Below are positions 53,004 through 62,113 of a stretch of DNA of 64,000 nucleotides, one piece after another. The stretch's first letter is position 1, and the number at the start of each line of letters is the position of its first letter. The stretch is from Bradyrhizobium sp. CCBAU 51765 (GTDB taxonomy: Bacteria; Pseudomonadota; Alphaproteobacteria; Rhizobiales; Xanthobacteraceae). The notes under the pieces are model-generated. The model was not told the origin of the DNA. It searched no databases and saw only the letters and a list, made by a program, of their open reading frames with translations. A program made the position numbers and the translations under genes. The stretch spans positions 5,259,001 to 5,323,000 of the forward strand of contig NZ_CP030038.1 in assembly GCF_015291725.1 (NCBI RefSeq). The letters run 5' to 3'.

Positions 53004-53390
53004 ATGAAACGAGCATTGATGATCATGGCGGCAGCGGCGCTTGCCTCAGCGCTGGCGGTCGGAACGGCCGAGGCACATGGCGGCGGTGGCGGTGGCCACG
53101 GCGGCGGTGGCTTCGGAGGCGGACATATGGGCTTTGGCGGCGGCCACATGGGCTTCGGTGGCGGCGCGCATTTCGGCGGCATGGGACATGCCGGCGGATT
53201 CGGCGGCGGAGCCCGATTCGGCGGCGAGCACCTCGGCTTCGGCGATCATGTCGCGACCCGCGGCCTCCGGCAGCACGCGTTTCACCGTTTTGACCGCTTC
53301 CGGTCCGGATATGGATTCTACGGCTATCCGGATTGCTATGACTGGTACGAGCTGCATCCGGGCCAACCCTTGCCGCTGAGCTGCAGCTAG
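53004..53390 (+). CDS. Secreted Gly/His-rich protein
   Basis: 128 residues. Signal peptide ending GTAEA|HGG; the first ~55 mature residues are Gly/His/Phe repeats (HMGFGGG twice, AHFGGMGHAGGFGGGARFGG), then a short folded-looking end with PDCYDWYELHPGQP and a final Cys. The spaced His could bind Ni, Cu or Zn, but glycine-rich surface proteins look similar. AAAGGAG precedes ATG 53004. Base composition follows the Gly codons; no sign of transfer. Confidence 0.7.
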   Translation: MKRALMIMAAAALASALAVGTAEAHGGGGGGHGGGGFGGGHMGFGGGHMGFGGGAHFGGMGHAGGFGGGARFGGEHLGFGDHVATRGLRQHAFHRFDRFRSGYGFYGYPDCYDWYELHPGQPLPLSCS

Positions 53391-53536
53391 CTCCGCGCCG
53401 ATCGGTCCGGACCACGCAAGCTCGCGGCCCGGATCGCTCGAACTGTGCGCGCGAACACCACACCGCAGCCCACGGTGGAACCACTCCTCGGCGTGCCTGC
53501 TCAGTGGTCGGACGGCAGATGCCGTGCCCATCGCGG

Positions 53537-55594
53537 TCAAGCCGCTCCTGCGACCTTCTTCAGATGCATCGCTGCGAAATCGAGATACCAATCCAGACAG
53601 CCGGGATTGGCCATCGCCTCCCTGTTGATGACCTTCTCCACGGGCTGGCCGAGCAGCAGCTTCTTGATCGGCAGCTCCTGCTTCTTGCCGGACAGCGTCC
53701 GCGGAATCTCGGCGACGGCGAAAATCTCGTTCGGTAGAAAGCGTCGTGACAGGCCGGACTCGATCGCCTTGTTGATCCTCGCCTGCATCGCCGCATCGAG
53801 CGCAATGCCGTCGCGCAACACGACGAACAGCGGCATGTAACTGTCGCGGCCGAGATATTCGAGATCCACGACGAGGGAGTCGAGCACCTCGGGCAGCGAC
53901 TCGATTGCGGAATAAAGCTCGCTCGTACCCATGCGCAGGCCGTGCCGGTTGATGGTGGCATCACTGCGGCCATAGATGATACAGGAGCCATCCGGATTGA
54001 CCTTGAGCCAATCGCCGTGCCGCCACGCCGGACCGCGCCCTCTGCCGTCGAAATCGTCCGGATAGGTCTCGAAATAGCTCGCGCGATAGCGCACCCCACC
54101 CTCGTCGTTCCAGAAATAGAGCGGCATCGACGGCATCGGCTCAGTACAGACGAGCTCGCCGACCTCGTCGATGACGGCGTGCCCCTGGTCGTTGAAAGCC
54201 TCCACGGCCGCGCCCAGCAGCCGGCACTGCATGGCGCCCGGCGTCTGCGGCAGCTCGCGGTTGCCGCCGATGAAGGCGCCGGCGAAATCGGTCCCGCCGG
54301 AAATGTTCGCCCACCAGATGTCGGCCTGCGCCTTGCTGCCGTTCGTCTTCGACAACGCAGCGAAGCGCGCGTTGAACCAGGCTTGCGTGTCGGCGCTGAG
54401 GGGCGAGCCGGTCGAGCCGAGGCAACGCAGCTGCGAAAGATCGCCGGCGGCAGCAAGGTCGATCTCGGCCTTGGCGCAGTTCGCGAAGAACGCCGCGCCT
54501 GCCCCGAAGAAGGTCGACTTCGATTGCGCGACGAAGCGCCACAGCGTGGTCCAGTCAGGCTTGTCCTTCGCGCCGGCCGGGCTGCCGTCGAAGATGCAGC
54601 AGGTGGTCCCGCTGAGCAGGCCGCCGACTTGGCTGTTCCACATGATCCAGCCGGTCGAGCTGTACCAGTGATAACGCTCGCCGAAGGAATTCTGGTGATA
54701 GGAACAGCCGATGTCGTTGTGCAGCCCCAGAAGCGCGAGTGCCACGATGATGATGCCACCATGGCCGTGCACGATCGGCTTCGGCAGGCCGGTCGTGCCG
54801 CTGGAATAAACGATCCAGAGCGGATGATCGAACGGCAGCCAGATCGGCTCGAAGGCCTCGATAGCCGCGCCCGTTCTGGCGAGAATGTCGGAGAGCAGCG
54901 CGTCCGGTGCCGCAGCTGCGCCGGCTTCGCCATGCAGGATGACGTGCTCGACGGTCGGCAGGGACCGCCTGAGCTCGCCGACAACGTCGCGACGGTCGTG
55001 CCGCCGTCCGGCATAAGTGACGGCGTCGCAGGCGATCAGCACCCTCGGTCCGATCTGCTTGAAGCGGTCGATCACCGCAGGCGCCGCCATGTCGGGCGCA
55101 CAGACGCTCCAGATTGCACCGATGCTGGCTGTCGCCAGAAACGCAACGATGGTCTCGGGGATGTTCGGCAGATAGGCCGCGACGCGGTCGCCGGGGCGCA
55201 CGCCCTTGTCCTTCAGATCGAGCGCGAGCGCCGCTGCCTTGCGCCGCAGCTCCGGCCAGCTCGTCTCCGTGAGACTGCCGTCCTCACCGCCGCTGACGAT
55301 GGCGGGCAGCCCGGCTGCGTCCGCTGCCGCGACATGCCGGAACACCTGCCTGGCGTAATTCACCTGCGCGCCGGAAAACCACACCGCATTCGGCATTTTG
55401 CGCTCGGCAATCACGGCGGCAAACGGCGTCGGCGATTGCAGATCGTAATAGTCCCAAATGCTGCGCCAGAACCCGTCGAGATCGCGCACCGACCATTGCC
55501 GCATCTCTTCGTAGCTCGAGAAGACAAGGCCGCGCGTATCCCCGAGCCATTGACGATACAGGGCCATTTGAGGAACGTAGGGAGCTGCCATCAT
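53537..55594 (-). CDS. aacS: Acetoacetate-CoA ligase (acetoacetyl-CoA synthetase)
   Basis: 685 residues from ATG 55594. ANL adenylating enzyme: AMP motif IVYSSGTTGLPKPIVHGHGG, WANISGGTDFAGAFIGG, HGDWLKVNPDGS and the catalytic Lys region TLSGKKQELPIKKLLLG. The N-terminal APYVPQMALYRQWL followed by LDGFWRSIWDYYDLQSPTP is typical of acetoacetyl-CoA synthetases rather than acetyl-CoA synthetases. It activates acetoacetate (or a similar short acid) with ATP and CoA in the cytoplasm. Last gene of the HAAT operon, 90 bases after livF. An in-frame GTG at 55630 and ATG at 55612 lack a ribosome-binding site. Confidence 0.85.
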   Translation of the reverse strand: MMAAPYVPQMALYRQWLGDTRGLVFSSYEEMRQWSVRDLDGFWRSIWDYYDLQSPTPFAAVIAERKMPNAVWFSGAQVNYARQVFRHVAAADAAGLPAIVSGGEDGSLTETSWPELRRKAAALALDLKDKGVRPGDRVAAYLPNIPETIVAFLATASIGAIWSVCAPDMAAPAVIDRFKQIGPRVLIACDAVTYAGRRHDRRDVVGELRRSLPTVEHVILHGEAGAAAAPDALLSDILARTGAAIEAFEPIWLPFDHPLWIVYSSGTTGLPKPIVHGHGGIIIVALALLGLHNDIGCSYHQNSFGERYHWYSSTGWIMWNSQVGGLLSGTTCCIFDGSPAGAKDKPDWTTLWRFVAQSKSTFFGAGAAFFANCAKAEIDLAAAGDLSQLRCLGSTGSPLSADTQAWFNARFAALSKTNGSKAQADIWWANISGGTDFAGAFIGGNRELPQTPGAMQCRLLGAAVEAFNDQGHAVIDEVGELVCTEPMPSMPLYFWNDEGGVRYRASYFETYPDDFDGRGRGPAWRHGDWLKVNPDGSCIIYGRSDATINRHGLRMGTSELYSAIESLPEVLDSLVVDLEYLGRDSYMPLFVVLRDGIALDAAMQARINKAIESGLSRRFLPNEIFAVAEIPRTLSGKKQELPIKKLLLGQPVEKVINREAMANPGCLDWYLDFAAMHLKKVAGAA

Positions 55595-55684
55595 CAAATT
55601 CCGAAGGTTCATGGATTGCGAGAGCTGCACCGAACTGAGGACGTGCGCGCGGCGGCGCCCGTTGAATGGTCCGTCTCACAAAGT

Positions 55685-56380
55685 TCAAACCTCGAGCCAC
55701 TCCTGGCGAACCGCCGCGTTCGCCCTGAGTTGGTCTGGCGTGCCTTCAAAAACCACGCGACCGTGTCCCATGATGTAGACGCGCTTCGAGATGCGCATCG
55801 CGATCGATAGCTTCTGCTCGACGAGCAGGATCGCGACCCCGGCTTGCGCGATGCGGACGATGAGATCTCCGACCTGTTGCACGATCAGCGGCGCGAGACC
55901 CTCCGTCGGCTCGTCGATCATGATGAGATCAGGATCGCCCATCAACGTGCGGCACGTCGTCAACATCTGTTTCTCGCCGCCGGAGAGGACCCCAGCAGGC
56001 GCGTCGGCGCGCGCGGCGAGGTTGGGAAACATGTCGAGCATGTCCTGCAGCCGCCATTTGCCCGGCCGTCGCGTGTCCTTGATGCCGAGCAGAAGATTTT
56101 GTCGCACCGTCAAGCTCGGAAAGATGTCGCGATGCTCGGGAACGTAGCCGAGGCCGAGACGTGCGATCTTGTAGCTCGGCAGGCCCGCAATGTCCTTGCC
56201 CTTGAAGCGGATCGTGCCCTGCGGAACGACCTCGCCCATGATCGCCTTGACCGTGGTCGAACGCCCGACACCGTTGCGACCAAGCAGGCTCACCACTTCG
56301 CCGGCGGCGACATCGAGGTCAACGCCCTGGAGAATATGGCTCTTGCCGTAATAGGCGTGGAGGTTCCTGACTTCGAGCAT
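55685..56380 (-). CDS. livF: HAAT ABC transporter ATPase LivF, Walker A Lys replaced by Arg
   Basis: 231 residues. ABC signature LSGGEKQML, Walker B PDLIMIDEPTEGLAP and the H-loop region are normal. The Walker A motif reads GRNGVGRST: the invariant Lys is Arg40. I checked the codon (CGT in the coding strand). Such a change usually cripples ATP binding, though some LivF proteins may tolerate it because LivG carries the second site. One-base TGATG overlap with livG. Confidence 0.9.
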   Translation of the reverse strand: MLEVRNLHAYYGKSHILQGVDLDVAAGEVVSLLGRNGVGRSTTVKAIMGEVVPQGTIRFKGKDIAGLPSYKIARLGLGYVPEHRDIFPSLTVRQNLLLGIKDTRRPGKWRLQDMLDMFPNLAARADAPAGVLSGGEKQMLTTCRTLMGDPDLIMIDEPTEGLAPLIVQQVGDLIVRIAQAGVAILLVEQKLSIAMRISKRVYIMGHGRVVFEGTPDQLRANAAVRQEWLEV

Positions 56381-57129
56381 CAGTGTGCCTCCTCGCCAAG
56401 ATAGGCTTCCCTGACCTTCGGATCGCGCCGGATCTCCTCAGGAGTGCCTGAGGCGATGATATGACCGTAAACCAGCACCGAGATGCGGTCGGCAAGGCCG
56501 AACACGACGCTCATGTCGTGCTCGACGATGACCAGCGTTCGCCCTTCGGTCAGGCGCCGGATCAACGACACCGCGCGCTCCGTCTCGGCGTGGCTCATTC
56601 CAGCGGTCGGCTCATCGAGCATGACGACGGTAGCGCCCCCTGCGATCGTGATGCCGATCTCCAGCTCGCGCTGCTCGGCATATGTCAACAGGCCGGCCGG
56701 GACGTCGCGGCGGTGCGTGAGGTGAATGTCCTCGAGGATCCGCGCCGTCCGTTCGCGCACCTCAGGCAGGCTGTCCACGTTCTTCCAGAACGCGTAGCGA
56801 TGCCCGGTGGCCCACAGCACGGCGCAGCGGACGTTTTCCCAGACCGTCATGCGGGCGAACACGTTGGTGACCTGGAACGATCGCGACAGCCCCCGCCGGT
56901 TGATCTCGAACGGCTGCAGGCCGGAGATCACGTCGCCATTGAGCCGGACCTCGCCCGAAGTCGGCTTGATGTGCCCACTGATCAGATTGAACGTCGTCGA
57001 CTTGCCCGCGCCGTTCGGACCGATGATGGCGTGCCGTTCGCCCTGCGCGATGCTGAGGTTCAGGTCGCGAATGATGCCAACGTTGCCGAAGCGCTTCTCG
57101 ACGGCGCGGACTTCGATGGCTGCAGTCAT
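56380..57129 (-). CDS. livG: HAAT ABC transporter ATPase LivG
   Basis: 249 residues. Walker A GPNGAGKSTT, the LivG-type long insert (RRGLSRSFQVTNVFARMTVW), signature LTYAEQRELEIG (a degenerate LSGGQ, usual in LivG), Walker B ATVVMLDEPTAGMSH. It should form the ATPase pair with LivF. ATGA overlap with livM. Unlike livF its ATP site is intact. Confidence 0.93.
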   Translation of the reverse strand: MTAAIEVRAVEKRFGNVGIIRDLNLSIAQGERHAIIGPNGAGKSTTFNLISGHIKPTSGEVRLNGDVISGLQPFEINRRGLSRSFQVTNVFARMTVWENVRCAVLWATGHRYAFWKNVDSLPEVRERTARILEDIHLTHRRDVPAGLLTYAEQRELEIGITIAGGATVVMLDEPTAGMSHAETERAVSLIRRLTEGRTLVIVEHDMSVVFGLADRISVLVYGHIIASGTPEEIRRDPKVREAYLGEEAH

Positions 57130-58424
57130 GCCAGATACCCCCGATCACGCGCGACCGTGGCCGCCCGATCCCACGCTTCGCCAACCCGCCGCCACGTCAA
57201 TCGCGCGATGACGGAGCCACCGGCCACGAGAACCGCTGCGGCAATCCAGGTGGCCGGAGACTTGGGATTGAAGGCAATGCCGAACAGGTTGATCGCATTG
57301 GCCTCCCCGCCGGAATGACGCGCGATCGTCTCGATCACCAGAATGACGCCGCAACCGAGCGCCACGGTCGGCACTATCGCGACGAGATAGGACGGTATCA
57401 CTGTCCATAACGTTCCGGCGCGAAGGAGCGGCCGGTGCATCATCACGAGCCCGGCGATGCCGCCGGGCGAGAACATCACGATGCCGATGAAGATGATGCC
57501 GAAATAGAGCTGCCAGACGCTGGTGACGCTGGTCAGCCCAAGCTGCAGATAGGTCACCAGGATCGCGCCGAGAATCGGTCCGAAGAAATAGGCGGTACCG
57601 CCGATGAAGGTTGCGAACAGCACCAGGCCGGACTGGATCGCGCCGAGATAGGCCGAATTCGCGATCTCGAAGCTGATCGCGGCAAGCCCCCCGGCGATAC
57701 CGGCGAAGAATCCTGCAAAGCAATAGGCGAGATAACGAACCACGTGAGGATCGTAGCCGATGAACTGGACTCGTTCCGGATTGTCACGGACGGCATTGCT
57801 GATCCGCCCCAGCGGGGTTCGGGTCAGCGCGTACATCGCGATCGCCGAGACCACCAGCCAGAACGCGATCAGATAATAAACCTGGATCTGCGGCCCGAAG
57901 GTCCAGCCGAACATGCGCGGCAGCGCCGTGCGGTCCGTCGTGATGCCGGCTTCGCCGCCGAAGACCGACCGGAGGATCAGAGACGAAGACGCCACCAGCT
58001 CGCCGATGCCCAGCGAGATCATGGCGAATACGGTGCCGGCACGCTTGGTCATGAGCCAGCCGACGAGGATGGCGAACCCGAGGCCACCGAGGCCGCCGAA
58101 CAATGGGATGAACGGAAGCGGGATCGGCCAGCCGTGGGAGACGATCGCGTTCATCACATGGCAGGCCGTGAAGCCGCCGAGACCGTAGTGCACGGCATGT
58201 CCGAACGACAACAATCCGGTCTGTCCAAGCAGGATGTTGTAAGAGAGCGCGAACACGATCGCGATCCCGATTAGGCTGAAGGATGTGAGGGAGCCGCCGG
58301 ACGAGAACACCAGCGGCAGCACGATGAGGACGACCATGCCGGCCAGCCAAACACCGTAGAAGCGCAGGTTCTCGCCGGCCGCGTTCGCTGCGGGTCCCGA
58401 TACCGATGTCGTTGCCGTAGTCAT
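57126..58424 (-). CDS. livM: HAAT ABC transporter permease LivM
   Basis: 432 residues. Core permease with YNILLGQTGLLSFGHAVHYG and the EAA-like loop TPLGRISNAVRDNPERVQFI. The last ~90 residues add two further hydrophobic segments (PSYLVAIVPTVALGCGVILV and TWIAAAVLVAGGSVIA) beyond the usual LivM end. Start at ATG 58424 overlaps the livH stop (ATGA); a reading frame running on into livH is a shadow. Confidence 0.9.
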   Translation of the reverse strand: MTTATTSVSGPAANAAGENLRFYGVWLAGMVVLIVLPLVFSSGGSLTSFSLIGIAIVFALSYNILLGQTGLLSFGHAVHYGLGGFTACHVMNAIVSHGWPIPLPFIPLFGGLGGLGFAILVGWLMTKRAGTVFAMISLGIGELVASSSLILRSVFGGEAGITTDRTALPRMFGWTFGPQIQVYYLIAFWLVVSAIAMYALTRTPLGRISNAVRDNPERVQFIGYDPHVVRYLAYCFAGFFAGIAGGLAAISFEIANSAYLGAIQSGLVLFATFIGGTAYFFGPILGAILVTYLQLGLTSVTSVWQLYFGIIFIGIVMFSPGGIAGLVMMHRPLLRAGTLWTVIPSYLVAIVPTVALGCGVILVIETIARHSGGEANAINLFGIAFNPKSPATWIAAAVLVAGGSVIARLTWRRVGEAWDRAATVARDRGYLA

Positions 58425-59410
58425 GATTCGCGCGTCCCCATCAGGCCCATGGGGCGAACAATCAGGATGATGACCAGCAGAAGATAAGGAATGATCGGCG
58501 CGACCTGCGCGATTGTGACGTTCCAGATGTCGGAAAGAGCGGAAGGTCCCCCCGCTGAATCGAGCGGACCGAAGACGCTGGCCAGCGAGCCATTCAACGC
58601 CACCGCAAAAGTCTGCACCAGGCCGATGACGAGCGAGGCGACGAAGGCGCCAGGCAAGGAGCCGAGGCCGCCGAACACGATGACCACGAACAGGATCGGC
58701 CCGAGCGCGGCCGCCATGTCGGACTGCGTCACCAGCGCCGGTCCAGCAATGACACCGGCAAGGCCTGCCAGCGCGCTGCCCACACCAAACACCACCATAA
58801 ACACGCGCCCCACATTGTGGCCGAGGTGTCCGACCATGTGAGGATGCGTCAGCGCCGCCTGCACGATCAGGCCGACCCTGGTACGCCGCAGCACCAGCAG
58901 GAGCGCGACGAAGATGACCACCGATACCGCGAGCATGAAGATCTTGTAGGCGGGATAATTGGTGGAGAAGATCGTGAAGGCTGGGAAGTCGAGCAGCGCC
59001 GGCACGCGATAATCGACCGGGCTCCTGCCCCAGATCATTGCGACGATCTCTTCGATCGCGAATGCGAGGCCAAAGGTCAGCAGCAATTCCGCGACATGGC
59101 CATGCTTGTGCGTGTTGCGCAGTCCGTAGCGCTCGACCGCCATCCCGATCGCGCCGACCAGGAGCGGGGCGAGCACGAAAGCCGGCCAGAACCCGATCCA
59201 TTTCGTCAATTGAAAGCCGAAGAAGGCGCCGAGCATGTAGAAGCTGGCATGGGCGAAGTTGAGCACGCCCATCATGCTGAAGATGACCGTCAGCCCGCTC
59301 GACAGCAGAAACAGCAGCATGCCGAACAGCACACCGTTCAGGGTCGAAATGACAATGAGTTCTAGCACAGCGTACTCGTGAACTATCCGAGGCAGAGCCC
59401 CGGTTTCCAT
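58421..59410 (-). CDS. livH: HAAT ABC transporter permease LivH
   Basis: 329 residues, eight or so membrane helices. LivH markers are GLTVIFSMMGVLNFAHASFYML near the N terminus, LTFGLAFAIEEIVAMIWG and VVIVFGGLGSLPGAFVASLV near the C terminus. The N-terminal ~14 residues (METGALPRIVHEYA) are a slight extension; a start nearer MLFLL... would be too short. 68 bases downstream of the substrate-binding protein gene. Confidence 0.92.
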   Translation of the reverse strand: METGALPRIVHEYAVLELIVISTLNGVLFGMLLFLLSSGLTVIFSMMGVLNFAHASFYMLGAFFGFQLTKWIGFWPAFVLAPLLVGAIGMAVERYGLRNTHKHGHVAELLLTFGLAFAIEEIVAMIWGRSPVDYRVPALLDFPAFTIFSTNYPAYKIFMLAVSVVIFVALLLVLRRTRVGLIVQAALTHPHMVGHLGHNVGRVFMVVFGVGSALAGLAGVIAGPALVTQSDMAAALGPILFVVIVFGGLGSLPGAFVASLVIGLVQTFAVALNGSLASVFGPLDSAGGPSALSDIWNVTIAQVAPIIPYLLLVIILIVRPMGLMGTRES

Positions 59411-59478
59411 CCAGGAAGCATTTCGGCCGCCACCTGCCCGCGACGAGAGTGCCGCGGGCCGGCGGCGTGTATGGCCCC

Positions 59479-60711
59479 TTACGGTCGCGTCATCTTGCAG
59501 GTGGTGGTGACCATGGCCTGCGGGGTATCGACCTTGCTGACCAGGTGCCAGCCCCAGCCGGTGTTCTCCTCGTCGAACGGCTCGTTCGCGGCAAGCTTGC
59601 CGAAGGAGGAGATGTAGATTGGCTGGAAGAACTGATGGTCGTCCTTGCGCATGAAGCCGGTACCGCCATCCAGGACCTCGAACTTCAGGTCCTCGAGCGC
59701 CGCCGCCACCTTCACGGGTTCAACCGAGTTGGCCTTCTCGGCCGCGGCCTTGAACATGCGCATCTCGTTGACCGCACGCGGATACCAAAGCGACATGTTG
59801 ACCTTGGCACGGAAGGCCTTCTCGTAATCCATCGCGGGCTGGTGGCCCGAATTGGCAAAACCTTCCGTCAGCTGGAATACCTGATGGTCGAGACCCGTCT
59901 GCTTGATCGCGGTCGGCCCACCGGCGCCACCGGCATAATAAGTGTACCAATTGACCTTCAGACCGGCATCGGCGGCGGCCTTGAGCAGCAGCGCGATGTC
60001 CTGCCCCCAGTTGCCGGTAATGACGCTGTCGGCACCGGAAGCCTTGATCTTGGCGATGTAGGGCGAGAAATCCGTGACCTTCAGCAGCGGATGCAGTTCG
60101 TCGCCGACAATCTGGACATCAGGCCGCTTCGCGGTCAACATCTTGCGCGCATCGCTGCGCACCGACTGACCAAACGAATAGTCCTGGTTGATCAGGTACA
60201 CCTTCTTGATCGAAGCGACGTCCTTGATGTAGTTCGTCAGCGCCTCCATCTTGATGTCGGAGCTGGCATCCCAGCGGAAATGCCAGTAGCTGCACTTCTC
60301 GTTGGTCATGGCCGGATCGACGGCCGCATAGTTGAAGTAGAGCACTTCCTTGCCGGGATTGCGCGTGTTGTACTTCGTGACGAAATCCTCGAGCGCCAGA
60401 CCGACGGACGAGCCATTGCCCTGTGTGATGTAGCGAACCCCGGCGTCGATCGCCTTCTGGGCCTGCACCAGGGCCTCCTGCGGATTGGTCTTGTTGTCGA
60501 AGGGCACGATCTCGACCTTACGGCCCAGGATGCCGCCCTTGGCGTTGAGCTCGTCGGCCAGGTACTGGAATGTCTTCAGACCCCCCTCACCCACGCTGGC
60601 GCCGCCACCGGAGAGTGGATCGATGTAGCCGATCTTGACGGTATCCTCCGCCCGTGCCGCATGGCCGAGCATCGGGGCGATCACGGCGGCGGCCAAAATC
60701 AGTCTACGCAT
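59479..60711 (-). CDS. HAAT substrate-binding protein (LivK-like)
   Basis: 410 residues. Signal peptide MRRLILAAAVIAPMLGHAAR|A, then the Peripla_BP_6 start VKIGYIDPLSGGGASVGEGG, GGILGRKVEIVPFDNKTNPQ and VYLINQDYSFGQSVRSDARK. It captures the ligand in the periplasm for LivHMGF. The pairing with an acyl-CoA ligase suggests a short carboxylic acid rather than leucine, but the binding residues cannot be read with confidence. GAGGAAAC precedes the ATG; three inverted repeats lie just upstream. Confidence 0.9.
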   Translation of the reverse strand: MRRLILAAAVIAPMLGHAARAEDTVKIGYIDPLSGGGASVGEGGLKTFQYLADELNAKGGILGRKVEIVPFDNKTNPQEALVQAQKAIDAGVRYITQGNGSSVGLALEDFVTKYNTRNPGKEVLYFNYAAVDPAMTNEKCSYWHFRWDASSDIKMEALTNYIKDVASIKKVYLINQDYSFGQSVRSDARKMLTAKRPDVQIVGDELHPLLKVTDFSPYIAKIKASGADSVITGNWGQDIALLLKAAADAGLKVNWYTYYAGGAGGPTAIKQTGLDHQVFQLTEGFANSGHQPAMDYEKAFRAKVNMSLWYPRAVNEMRMFKAAAEKANSVEPVKVAAALEDLKFEVLDGGTGFMRKDDHQFFQPIYISSFGKLAANEPFDEENTGWGWHLVSKVDTPQAMVTTTCKMTRP

Positions 60712-61128
60712 AATGTTTCCTCACTGATTGTCGACTTTAGTCGATGCATGCATGCGTGGATCGCATGCACGGTTTGGACGGACACTGAGCAGAATAAACT
60801 CGAGCTGACAAGCTCGCTCCGACATAGCTGCGGTCGCAGGTACGGCAAAATGTAAAAGCACGGGGTACCCCCCATGACCAAATGTTCCCGGGCGTTGCGC
60901 GCCCGACCTGCCCCGCGACGCGGCGGGACGAGGCACGGCGCCGTGGCCGGCCAGCGCCTTCGCCCAACCTCGTGACGCTCAGCTTAATCCTCATGCTCAC
61001 ATACTACGCCTGGGCGCTTCGGACGCAGTCCACAGGACGAGCAGTCTTTTGATCCAACAGTTCAATAGAAGGTGACTGGCCGGTCCAAATCGACAAGAGT
61101 GTCATCCAGGGCCGCAACGGAGAGTTTC
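60712..61128. promoter_or_regulatory. Divergent leader with three inverted repeats
   Basis: About 417 bases between the substrate-binding gene (-) and the hydrolase (+). Perfect dyads: TCGAC-TTTA-GTCGA (60731-60744), TGCATGCG-TGGAT-CGCATGCA (60749-60769), CGAGCT-GACA-AGCTCG (60801-60816). They lie 20-105 bases upstream of the transporter operon's first ATG. They could be repressor sites or leader hairpins. The 5' half near the hydrolase shows nothing clear. Confidence 0.5.
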
Positions 61129-61989
61129 ATGGCTGAGAACGCGCGTTCGACAATTCGGTCGCTTGACCCCCGTGGCAAATGGTCCGAGCTGTCGCAGGCA
61201 GAACGCAATGCCGCCTATGACAACAACGGGGCGGTCAAGAACAGCGCGGCCCTGATCGCCGAGCGCAACGAAGCCTCCAGCCGGCTGCGGGGCACGCTGA
61301 AGTCCCACCTCGACCTGCCCTATGGCGAGCGGGCCAACAACAAGATCGACCTCTACCCCGCCGCCAAGCCGGATGCGCCCTGCCTGGTGTTCCTGCACGG
61401 CGGCTATTGGCAGCGCAATTCGCGCGAGCTATTCGCCATGCTGGTCGAAGGCGTCGCCGCCCATGGCTGGTCGGTTGCCATCCCCGGCTATTCGCTGGCG
61501 CCCGAGGTATCCCTCAGTGACATCGTCGCCGAGATCCCGCGCGCGCTCGACTGGCTCGCGGCGCATGGCGCATCCTATGGCGCTGCCGGACCGGTCGTCT
61601 TGTCGGGCTGGTCCGCCGGAGCCCATCTCGTCGCGATGGCGCTGGATCATCCGCGTGTCCATGCGGGGCTCGCGCTCTCGGGCGTGTACGAGCTCGCGCC
61701 GATCCGCGATACCGGCCTCAACGACGCACTGAAGCTGACGGATGCGGAGATCGCCACGCTATCGCCGCTGCGCCTGCCCGTCATCCAGAAGCGGCTCGAC
61801 ATAGCCTATGGCAGCAACGAGCTGCCGGCGCTGGTCTGCGATTCCATCAGTCTCCACGACAAGCGCGTGGCGGCGGGAGCGCCGGGCAAGCTCATTCCGG
61901 TCGAAGGCGCTGACCATTTCACCATTCTCGAGGCTTTGCGCCGGCCGGACGGAGTGCTGGTGGAGGCCGCGCGGCGGCTGCTGGACTAA
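61129..61989 (+). CDS. Alpha/beta hydrolase (BD-FAE / kynurenine formamidase-like)
   Basis: 286 residues. Oxyanion motif LVFLHGGYWQ, nucleophile elbow VVLSGWSAGAHLVAMA, and the His near the end in PVEGADHFTILEAL. The HGGYW plus GWSAG pattern fits the BD-FAE/arylformamidase-like esterases. No signal peptide; cytoplasmic. ATG 61129 has GGAG upstream; in-frame sequence before it (from 61072) is not conserved in character. It lies between two HAAT transport operons and may act on their substrates. Confidence 0.8.
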   Translation: MAENARSTIRSLDPRGKWSELSQAERNAAYDNNGAVKNSAALIAERNEASSRLRGTLKSHLDLPYGERANNKIDLYPAAKPDAPCLVFLHGGYWQRNSRELFAMLVEGVAAHGWSVAIPGYSLAPEVSLSDIVAEIPRALDWLAAHGASYGAAGPVVLSGWSAGAHLVAMALDHPRVHAGLALSGVYELAPIRDTGLNDALKLTDAEIATLSPLRLPVIQKRLDIAYGSNELPALVCDSISLHDKRVAAGAPGKLIPVEGADHFTILEALRRPDGVLVEAARRLLD

Positions 61990-62113
61990 AAGTGCGAAAA
62001 ACAACCCCATGCACAGTAGCGATGTCGTTGTTTGCAAAGGCGAATTGTTTGAGGGTCGATCGACACCGCCATTGCCGCTTTGACTCGTCGGGCAAAACAG
62101 GGGCATGATGGCA

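Noticed and set aside
53404..53413. GGTCCGGACC palindrome after the Gly/His-rich gene
   Set aside because: A 10-base palindrome is expected by chance at this GC content, and it lacks a T run to act as terminator.
57126..59201. A 691-codon - strand frame spanning livM and most of livH
   Set aside because: Only the livM part is coding; the upstream part overlaps livH in another frame and reads as Arg-rich shadow. The ATGA overlap at 58421-58424 sets the real start.
61999..62033. AAACAAC / GTTGTTT inverted repeat after the hydrolase at 61129 as a terminator
   Set aside because: The 7-bp stem is AT-rich with a 21-base loop and no T tract; too weak to call.
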